Assembly: GCA_009192285.1 (NCBI GenBank)
Contig: WBVU01000005.1
Coordinates: 1,000,768-1,064,767 of the forward strand
Direction of reading: 5' to 3'
DNA from: Morchella semilibera
Lineage: Eukaryota; Ascomycota; Pezizomycetes; Pezizales; Morchellaceae
DNA: 64,000 nucleotides
Shown: positions 55,485 to 64,000 of the stretch, one piece after another
Numbering within the stretch: position 1 is the stretch's first letter
Layout of the letters: each line of letters starts with the position of its first letter
Program-made: the position numbers and the translations under genes
Notes under the pieces: generated by a model
Told to the model about the DNA's origin: nothing
The model's input: the letters and a program-made list of their open reading frames with translations, nothing else
Databases searched by the model: none

Positions 55485-58400
55485 CTAACTATCCTTCAAC
55501 TTCATAGTCCAAGCTCTATTGGGGGGCTTAAACTCCTGTGGCCGTCCCGACTCTAAATCATCCCTCCGTTCCCTCTTCACCACCCTACGCCACACAAAGC
55601 CAAAATACTCTCCACATGTTTGCAACATCCTAACCCCCATAAGGTCTTCCAGCCGTTGAGATATAATCTACAAACCTCGTTAGACATGGGGCTAGAGCGT
55701 TTGGTGGGTCGCATACCGGTTTTAGTTTCCACAGACCCCACACCGAGATGACGAGCGTGAAGACGCACATAGCCAAAATGATAACCCACGTCCACTTTGG
55801 GCCGCCGCTCACGAGATCGATGTTCATTCCGAATAGAGACTTGGATATTACAGGTAGGATTAGTGATACCTATCATGAATCAAGATGTTCCGGGACGCAG
55901 GTATTACCACAACGAACATGAGTGGCAAAAATATAAACTGATATCCGTTAGATTTTAATAATAAGAGGCAAGAGGGGCTCACTTACTGTTATCCAACTCA
56001 ATCTTTTCATACTCAACCCCATCTCCTTTGAGGTACGGCTTTCGAAGATAGAACTAAGATTAAACTCCTAAAGGCGACAGAAAACGACCATCAGGATGCA
56101 TCATTGATTGTGTCACAAGCGTACTATAAGTCCGGGAGAAGTGGCTTTTCGGAAGAAAACCATGCAATACGCGCTCCTAGTTAGACAAAGACTTACAAGC
56201 TCAATCATCTTCTGCGTTCTGTCTGCCAAGTCGTCAATCTCGTGTGACACCTCCTGTTGCATTTCTTCAATACTTGTGGATAGCCTCTTAATGGCCGCCG
56301 GAGCGTCCACCACCTCATCCAGAAGATACTTTGTCTCTGTAAACTTTAGTAGCGTGTCCCTGGCGGTTCGTACTTGTATCTTCAATAAGGAACGAGAGTT
56401 ACTCCATGTTTGAGCGTCGGTTAGGAGAATCCCAGCGAGTCCAGCACTCATCCCCCGTTTCTCCAGAAGGAGCTTTCGCTGTATATCACCAAGGATTAGC
56501 AGGGGCTCATCATCCAGGCTCCAAGCCTCTCAAGCGGATAGTACACTATACTTGACTTAGAATAGCAAGGCTGTACATACGATTTGATCCAGATGTGTGT
56601 CCGCACTTTCAAGGAACCCCCGCCATTTCTCGTGTAAACGAGTAATAAAGGAGTTGAAGAAATCAACAGCGTCATCCGGCACCCACCCGATATCTAGTGT
56701 ACTAACATAGTCCACCGTGCGGAAGATAGGAACAGACACTTGGCCGGGCTCTGTAGGCGGCCTGCGCATGTACCATGTTATCTCACTTTTCTTTGAATCG
56801 ACTGCGAAATAGGTTCCCGAAGAGGTAACGTTGTCGGCCATTGTTTTATGCTCGCATAAGTAAGTAAACGACACCGCGCAAAATATACGTGCTACTCCAC
56901 ACGTTAGCCCCAACCTACAATCCAAATTTCATAAAGCTAACCCTCTTTATTGTGTAAACCCCTAACAAGGCTGTCAGATGGAAAAATAACCCCCGGACGC
57001 CTACTAGCCTCTCCGTAGTCATCGGTGGGGTGCCAGATCCATTGCGTTTCACATATCGTGCCATCATGTGGTGTTCGCAGCATCACCGGTACAGTCGAGT
57101 CCGGCAGTTTTATCCGCCTCGATCCCCAACTAGAGATATTCTCGACTCTATCAGGCCCAACACTTTTAATAAGGTTAGCGACTATTTGTTTGGTTGGGTC
57201 TTGAGAGTGTATTAAAGCTAGACACATACTGATGTAGGCTCCCACGGTAATTAGGTTCCGGAAATGCAAGCGGAGGCAGTTTACCCGAACGTACTATACT
57301 AATAGAGGTCCTCCCTGCTAGAGACCTATGATATGTTATAGGGATTTGAATTGCATTTAAAGAGGTGTATTTCGAATTATTGGTTGAGTCATTCGGGCCC
57401 CAGTCCTGAATGCGATGGCCTCTGGCACTACAACCAAACCAAAGTAGTAACCTCAGTATCTGTGATCGAAATGGACCGCCGTGGCCTTCGAGGACAGCAT
57501 CCAGCGCAGTAAGACCTCTATCGTCGCGGAGACGTTGACTAGCCCCAGCAAAGATAAGGACGGAAGCGGCCCGGAGATGCCCGGCCTTTAATGCGCGATG
57601 CAACATAGTTTGGCCACGTTCGTCCCGATCGTCGATATTGACGCCGTGCTGTAGAAGGCAAAGAAGAACTTTTGGTTCGCTCCAAGGGAACGGAAAAGTG
57701 CGAAGGTTGGCATTGAAATCTGCTCCAGCCGCAAGCAGGGCCGCGACTATCTCCGTATGCCCACCCTCGGCCGCTGACTGTAGCAGTGTTATACCACGTT
57801 CATCTGATATCTTGGGATTGACATCAGCGCCAGCGGCAAGCAGGGCCGCTACTATCCCCGTATGCCCCCCCTCGACCGCTGCCTGGAGCGCTGTTCGGCC
57901 GTTGCTTTTTCCTAGCTTGGCATTGACATCTGCACCAGCCTCAAGCAGCCTCGCTACTATCCCTGCATGCCCACCTTCGGCCGCCGCCTGTAGCGCTGTT
58001 CTACCAGAGTAGTCTCCTACCTTATGATTGGGATCTGCACCAGCCGCGAGTAGGATCGCTACTATCTCCGCATGCCCACCACCAGCCGCTGCCTGCAGTG
58101 CTGTCCTACCATCGAATTCCGCCGGCCCGGCATTGACTGTTGCACCAGCCTTAAGTAGCGTTGAGACTATATCCGCATGCCCACCACCAGCAGCTGCCTG
58201 CAGTGCTGTCCTACCACCACCGAATTTCGCCGGCTTGGCATTGACGCTTGCGCCAGCCTTAAGCAGCGTCGATACTATATCCGCATGCCCACCCCCGGCT
58301 GCTGCCTGTAGCGGCTTTCTAGCAGAGAGGGGACCATCCTCGGTATTGACATCTGCGCCAGCCTTAAGCAGCGTCTCTACTATATCCGCGTGCCCACCTC

Positions 58401-59694
58401 CGGCCGCTGCCTGTAGCGCCGCGCCATCAGAGGGGTAATCATTTCCGGCATTGACATCTGCGCCAGCCTCAAGGAGCGTCGCTACTAACTCCGCATGTCC
58501 ACCCCCGGCCGCTGCCCTTAGTGCCCTTCCGTCAGAGAGGTAATCTTCTCCGGTATCGACATTTGCGCCAGCATTAAGCAGCATCGCTACTATGTCTGCA
58601 TGCCCACCCCTGGCCGCCGCCTCAATTGCTTCAGCAGCACCCATAAATGCGCGAGCCTCAAGCAGCGTGGCTACTATATCCGCATGCCCACCAGCGGCCG
58701 CTGCCCCTAGTGCTGTCGTACCATCCAATTCCGCCGGCATGGCATTGACACTGGCGCCAGCCGCAACCAGCGTCGCTACTATATTTGCATGCCCGCCCTC
58801 GGCCGCTGCCTGCAGCGCTGTTCGACCGTTGCCCCTTGCTAGGCTTTCATTGACATCTGCGCCAGCCTCAAGCAGCGTAGCTACTATATCCGCATGCCCA
58901 CCCTCGGCCGCTGCCTGTAGCGCCGTCCTAGCAGAGTGGTAACCTGAATATACGCGGGCATTGACATCTGCGCCAGCCTCAAGCAGCGTCGCCACTACCT
59001 CCGCATGCCCACCCCCGGCCGCTCCTGCCAGCGCTCTTCTACCAGAGTAGGGTGCCGGCGAGCGATCGACACTCGCGCCCGCCTCGCACAGACGTTTGAC
59101 AGTGTCCAGGTGCCCCCCCTCCGCCGCCGCCTGCAGCGCTGTTCTTCCACCGACATCCACAGGCCCAAATTCTACATCGGCGCCGTTGGCTAATAATAGC
59201 TCGACTAAATCCGTATTTCCGAATTTTGATGCCTCCTGTAGTGCCGTTCCTCTACATTGGTGGCAGGCCTTCTCGCTCACACTGATGCTTCGGTAAGGCT
59301 TATTGTGCTTCTCACATATGTACTGTGAATCAATAGTAGCACCTTTATCGATCAGAATCGCCGCTATTCTTTTATGGCCATGCGCCGCAGCCTCGCGTAG
59401 TGCATCATCTTGATCGCACACGAACAATGGATGGAACGGATCTGTATCTTGGATCATTTGCTTAACCCTGGCTTCATCTCCGTCTCGAACTGCCTTCATG
59501 AATTCCTCCCCGTCATAACCCGAGAGCGCGAGTTCAAGATCCTTAATATCGAGGCGGCCCCCAGAGGGTTTGGACGGGTCTATACTACCGACAATTCTTG
59601 GCAGTATGGCACCTCGATCGTTAGGGGGCGTTTGGTGTGTATCCGTCGTCTCGATGAGGCTAAGGTAGGACAACGGATAGGATTCGTCCGACAT
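55485..59694 (-). CDS. Ankyrin-repeat / CorA-like fusion protein
   Basis: Hand-built seven-exon gene: 59694-57285, 57217-56960, 56891-56581, 56526-56197, 56067-55987, 55869-55717, 55667-55485. All six introns (49-129 nt) have GT..AG ends and matching phases, giving 1241 residues. The N-terminal half has about 18 ankyrin repeats, 14 of them close copies of GRTALQAAAEGGHADIVATL. The C-terminal ~440 residues form a CorA-like cytoplasmic domain with a long helical stalk (SIEEMQQEVSHEIDDLADRT), two membrane helices around the GMN signature (SLFGMN at about 1141-1146; WTWVIILAMCVFTLVISVWG), and a basic tail (FGFVWRRVVKRERR). CorA proteins carry Mg2+ or other divalent ions. Ankyrin-CorA fusions are known in fungi, but their role is unclear. 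Alternative splice sites, or two separate genes, are possible. Confidence 0.8.
57218..57284 (-). other. Predicted intron linking ankyrin and CorA-like parts
   Basis: Donor GTAAAC at 57284, branch-like CCTAATTAC, acceptor TAG ending at 57218, 67 nt, phase 1 on both sides (G|CT makes Ala). It replaces a reading-through tail of ~20 residues that would otherwise end the ankyrin frame near 57175. Confidence 0.65.
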
Positions 59695-60684
59695 CGGCCC
59701 TGATGCGCAGAGTGGCTAGGGCGTCTGTGGTGGTAAAATATGTTGAAGTAGTAAACCTCCGCAGGTTGTTGAATATCTTGTGAGGATGCTGGGTGGGGGG
59801 TTGCCTTGAATGCGGAAATCGAGCGAGAGTGGTGTTTCGATGCTCTGTTGGTTCGTGGTAATGTGAAGATGGCTGGGTTTATGCTTCAAGGTGACAGCTT
59901 TGGGTGACCGTATTCAATGGGGTACGGGGCGGGCGGTAGCTGGGCTCTCTCCCCGGCGGCGGAGTGGTTTTTTTTATAGCTCGGATGATTCCTGAAGGAG
60001 GGTTTGGCGCGCGAGCTGGGGTGTAGCTGCGTAGGGGGTGATGGTGCTGTGTATATATATATACTCGGACGTCAGCGCCAGGTAGGACTGGAGAATCTGA
60101 TTTTGATTTCTTACTTGGAGGAGATGTACGTAAAGAAAGGAGTAAACTAGTTGGTTTTCTTGAGCAGACGAGGTTGAAACCCCAAAGGTGCTGCGCTGAT
60201 GGCCCCAAAATCTACAGGAAGGGGCCAGGGGGGGGGGGGGTGAGTGGGTGTGGTATTTGTTGGCCATACCCGAAAATGCGGCTGCGTACGTTGATCCAAC
60301 AGGAATTCGAAGGCTTGCATGGCACCTCGCGTAGAATGTAGTCTCGCTTACCCTTGATCCCTTTGGTTGGTGAGTTTATCCCTGTGCGCAGTCTTCGGTA
60401 CGGCTTGCCTTCGTTGGTTGGGCACTTGCTGATCATTAATTATTAGCGTCAGGGATGGCCGAGATCAACCCTTTTGATCGATGCGGCTGAGGATGTTTTG
60501 CCGCCAAGCCCCTGTGCTGCATAAAGGTGCGGGGTTAGTGGGGCTGAGGCTTGGCGTACCGTGATAAAAAAAAACAGGCACAACAGCGCGAGATCAGAGA
60601 ACAAACTCTACTTCCCCCACCACCTACGCTCCGCTTTTGAAAGAGACACCAGACCATAAGACTACGACCACATACATCACCGCC
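59695..60684. other. Upstream region of the ankyrin-CorA gene
   Basis: On the minus strand the ~100 nt before the ATG are A/C/T-rich with no upstream ATG close by, fitting a leader. A TATATATATA run lies at about 60053-60062 and a run of 13 G at 60228-60240. No other gene is supported. Confidence 0.35.
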
Positions 60685-60792
60685 ATGAGAGGCTACCGCA
60701 GGATATCTTCGTCACGCATGGCCATTATGCCTAACCACGGTCTGTTCCCCACTATCTCCCAACCTTCGTCCCTCCGCTTGACCGCGGAGTAG
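60685..60792 (+). CDS. Possible 35-residue small ORF
   Basis: The frame MRGYRRISSSRMAIM... begins in a good context (ATCACCGCCATGAG), preceded by ~100 nt of A/C-rich leader-like DNA. It is too short to judge. It might be a first exon, since the N-terminus is Arg/Ser-rich like a mitochondrial presequence, or chance. Confidence 0.15.
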   Translation: MRGYRRISSSRMAIMPNHGLFPTISQPSSLRLTAE

Positions 60793-61722
60793 CACACACT
60801 GAACCTCCGCAGCTTCTACACCACGGATACTCTCACATATAGGAGCACACAGCACACCACCGGCAGGAAGCGAGCCCGGGAGTTACGCCGCACTCAGGTC
60901 CTAGTATTGCGAGTCAGCATACAGTAGAATTGATGAATGAGTGGCAGGAGTGGAAGGTTTCTGACGCGTTCCAGCGCTACACGCTGATCAACTCTCTACG
61001 CCGATCATTTCTCTCTCCACCTGATACCGCCTGCTCAGAGTGTCTACCCCTTAATGGAATTGATGCTTGGGATCGACAATATTCAAGGAGTGACTAAATC
61101 GTTGACCAGGAAGGGAGAAGGGAGGGAAGGTAGGTGAGAACACTCTCATGTATACAGGAGACCCCTTCTCTAACCTCAGACCAGGCGCCCCACACGCGGA
61201 CCAAACACCCCCCACCCGTGTGCTCCTACCAGCGCCTCGCACGCCCATCTTGTCTTCCTTACGGGCCTCGGGGGCGCGCGGTGCGTGTTTCTCCCACGAT
61301 GGAGACAGGGAGGAGCGGCGGGAGAGGGCGGTGAACTATGTGATTGATCTACCACGGTGAGTGTCACCATTACTCTGGGAACTGGCGGTACCCCCTTCTA
61401 CACTGGACAGGACTTGTAAACTGCCATACAGCTCCGATGCCGTACATCTACTCGTCGCCCCCATACTCACCCCAAAGTCAACCTCAATCTATTGCGAGAT
61501 TACCACAACGCTGTTGCCACCTGCGGATTCCCATCACGGCCTTATGCCATCAAACTTGCCCTACTCGGGAGAGGCTGGACCACACACACACCCTCCCCTA
61601 TGCTTAGCGGCCATGTGGCTCTTATCGATAAGCAACAGGGTCCTTACCACTCCAGGTTAGCGCCTTTGCCTCCGATCCATCAATGACGGTTTTACATTCC
61701 AGCTACGCTAGTCACAAACGAA
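60793..61722. other. Intergenic stretch before the tRNA
   Basis: No gene is supported. The open frames around 61134-61686 overlap in several frames and lack domains. Confidence 0.35.
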
Positions 61723-61794
61723 TCCGATGTGGTGTAACGGTTAGCATCGCTCGCTTTCACCGAGCAGATCGGGGTTCGATTCCCCGCATCGGAG
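61723..61794 (+). tRNA. tRNA-Glu (anticodon UUC)
   Basis: The 72-nt sequence folds completely. The acceptor is TCCGATG paired with CATCGGA, followed by discriminator G. The D arm lies in GGTGTAACGGTTAGC (A box). The anticodon stem GCTCG/CGAGC holds the loop CTTTCAC with anticodon TTC. The T arm is CGGGG-TTCGATT-CCCCG (B box). No intron and no encoded CCA. T-runs at 61829-61832 and 61834-61838 can end RNA polymerase III transcription. Confidence 0.95.
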
Positions 61795-63270
61795 ATAATA
61801 CTGAAGTCACTCAGGGGCCTGTGTGTTCTTTTGTTTTTGTGTAGGTGCCCAGCTGCCAGAGGTGCTTTATGAGGAAGGGAGGGAGTCTGTTTCGTATGTA
61901 AGTTAAGTAAAAGCGATATTTGGGCGTTCTTCCGGCTCCGCTGTTGCTGGTAGTAGGTCTGTTGTGGGGCATACATCGTGGAATTTTCTTTAAAACGAGC
62001 GGCGTTGCCGGGGGTGGGGGGGGGGGTGTCAGGTCTAGCGCCGGAGGAGCAGCTGATCATAGCGCTATAATCAAGAGGTGGGGATGGAGGCGATACACAT
62101 TATGATTACGCCTCCAAGCCGTAGCGCATGGCGGGGATTCTGCGCGATACATATTTTTCGTATCAGCGCACCAGGAAACCATGAGAGTCGCAACGCATGC
62201 CAGTGGTGCTGATGTGATTCTCAATATGTAGTTAATATCATCGTGAGCTAGTACTCCAGGGCGTGGCGAGATACTGTTGCACCCTTCAAGGCTACTGGTA
62301 CTGGATGTCAGTCTGTGTATATATCATGAATACTCCAGATATTAATCATTATGAACCCCCACCATGCCTCCGACTCTAGAGGTCCTGCAGGGGACGTGGA
62401 CGGACACATCCGTAATTCTCTGGGGCGCGGCGGTGGGTATGTAATAAATGTAATACTCCATGCCTGCCACGATGCTAACCCGCTGGGAAATAGCCGTTCG
62501 ATCAATACAGGGGGCTACGTGCGCAGAGTACGGGTGGTAAAAGTGCTAAAGGTCATCCAGCAGTAAATTACCTACGGCCGGCTGTGGTAATGGTGCTAGT
62601 ATGAATTTATGGTGGAAGCACACGCGTACAAAAAGCGGCCGTATGCAGGTGCGAACGCTGCCGGGGGTATTTCACCGCCGGCCGGCCGCTGGGGGTTTTC
62701 GTATATTGTGGTACAGTATAAAGACTCATATCCGTTACATGTAGTCGGGGGAGGTTCAAACAACTAGTGCAAGGGACATCCACCGCTCCAGACCAAGCAC
62801 AGGGCACGCCACACGTGTCGAGGAGCTACCGCTACCCACCAGGCTGTACCTCGCCTGTAACAAATTTTTATACCGCCACTGCTCAAAACCCTAACCACCG
62901 CTCGGAAACGAAATATATCGCATGACAGAGCCGCATTCTTGGCGCCAAGCCATGGTCTTCCGCTGCTTTATTCTAACCCCCCCCCCAGCATCTCCATTCT
63001 CAAGTGCAGTGGGTAACAAGTGGGGATGACGGGCGTGGAGGTCATAAAGTGCCACTCGCCCAGGTTAGGAGATCATGTTATCTCACTCGCTCGTTCCGAG
63101 GTTCACCGTTGATCACTCGGTTATGAATCTGTCGTGAGTCTTTTTTTTGCTCCTGTTATTGTTAATGGCAGCCCCTAGCATTCTTCCGTAACTAACAGGT
63201 AACGGAAATAAAACACGGGAAAATAGCCTTGACTGATCAGGTAATGGGTTTCTTTCGTGTGGGCGCTGCA
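61795..63270. other. Intergenic stretch
   Basis: No gene is supported. It holds a G-run at 62016-62026, a C-run at 62977-62986 and a weak motif relative at 63038-63061. The frame at 62351-62566 has no recognisable domain. Confidence 0.35.
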
Positions 63271-63279
63271 GCGCGGCTT

Positions 63280-64000
63280 TGGTGATGACTGATGTTGGGA
63301 GGGGTATGGATGATTCGGGGAAAAGTAATGTTAGGAAAAGCGGGGACGAACCAAACCATAGAAATGAAGCCGCCCTTACTAGCCCCGGAGGTGCAAAGGC
63401 GGCCTAAATCAATCAACAAGGGGAGAGGGAGAATGAGATTGGAAAGAAGGAGCTTCTCCAAGGACGGCGTTCACTCGGGTTCAAGATAGTTGGACATGGA
63501 GGAGGTAGGGAAACAAGCGGGAACATACCCCAACATGCCAGCCAAGGACAGGAAAGACAAGGGCAGAAAGGGCACCTCGGTAGCAAGACAGCCGAGCCAG
63601 GGGGAACAGGAGTTTGTAGAGAAAGATCACCCCGGGATGGTTCCAGACGGTCATAGAACATAAGTGGTAATGAATCCTAATAAAAGGGGAGGTAAGTTAA
63701 GGAAGAGACCACCCTGTGAAGCCAAGACTAGGGAAGAGAGGTATAAAGAGCGGGGATAGAGTAAGCATGGGCTTCATAGGAATGAAAGCAAATATACTTC
63801 AAGAAAACATAAGGCCCAGAAAACCCTAATTACCCCCGGCCAAGCGCTGGCTAAGCATAGGTAGCGATGTGGGGAGTAAAGATAGAAGGGATGCCTACCT
63901 CGGTAGAGCGTCGGCCGAGCCATAAGAAACGAAACCTAGCACCGACCCTCAAAAGAGCGCTGGCAGTACCAAGGCACATAGGAACACGGATAAGAGAAAT
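63280..64000 (+). other. Purine-rich block with CTCGG/CCGAG hairpins
   Basis: From about 63280 to the window end the plus strand is unusually rich in A and G, unlike the rest of the window. A similar ~27-nt unit (CCTCGGTAG...GCCGAGCCA) occurs at 63573-63599 and 63895-63922 and can fold as CTCGG/CCGAG. Small GC hairpins of this kind are common in fungal mitochondrial DNA, so a nuclear mitochondrial insertion is possible, but no mitochondrial gene is recognised. Confidence 0.3.

Noticed and set aside
57638-58942. Plus-strand open frames opposite the ankyrin array
   Set aside because: They follow the repeat composition of the ankyrin gene and are Ser/Ala/Cys-rich with no domain, so they are shadows.
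1-64000. CRISPR array, operon-type signals, rRNA genes
   Set aside because: No evenly spaced direct repeats with unique spacers, and the window is eukaryotic. No rRNA-like sequence was recognised.

Overview
The window looks like a repeat-rich chromosome arm of a filamentous fungus, most likely an ascomycete. The evidence is short introns of 45-130 nt with GT..AG ends and CTAAY-type branch sites, a Tad1-like LINE, a Fot1/pogo DNA transposon, Ty3/Gypsy LTR fossils, hAT-type MITEs, and typical fungal gene families (TPR-CHAT, ankyrin-CorA, a multipass membrane family). The transposon load suggests a truffle-like Pezizomycete, but that placement is only a guess. No CRISPR array, operon or rRNA gene was seen.

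Layout. 1-20.1 kb is a transposon graveyard. It holds a 2.7-kb fold-back element with ~0.95-kb inverted arms, a decayed Gypsy element, a ~6.2-kb LINE on the minus strand interrupted by an LTR, a stack of nested solo LTRs, a second 5'-truncated LINE copy with a visible target-site duplication, a Fot1/pogo transposon split by a solo LTR, and a small MITE. 20.5-26.6 kb is a large minus-strand gene. Two adjacent reading frames can be joined by one in-phase intron into a membrane-anchored TPR-CHAT protein. 26.6-37.6 kb is mostly non-coding, with a diverged triplicated repeat, a GC-rich gene relic, long C-runs and a hAT MITE. 37.6-40.2 kb encodes an 862-residue multipass membrane protein. 40.2-55.4 kb is mainly intergenic, with a second hAT MITE, a two-copy dispersed repeat, many copies of an unexplained ~20-nt motif, a small secreted Thr/Pro-repeat protein (48.85 kb) and a tRNA-like, ATGCAT-rich tract. 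55.5-59.7 kb is a seven-exon ankyrin-repeat/CorA-like gene on the minus strand, reconstructed here by hand with every splice phase agreeing. A tRNA-Glu(UUC) lies at 61.72 kb. The last ~0.7 kb is purine-rich and carries repeated small hairpins.

How the genes may relate. No shared pathway is proven. The two large genes each combine a highly repeated sensor-like array (TPR or ankyrin) with a membrane segment and an effector-like domain (caspase-like CHAT or CorA-like two-helix pore module). That architecture resembles fungal NLR-like or self/non-self recognition proteins. The CHAT domain carries Arg where the catalytic His is expected, so it may be a pseudo-protease.
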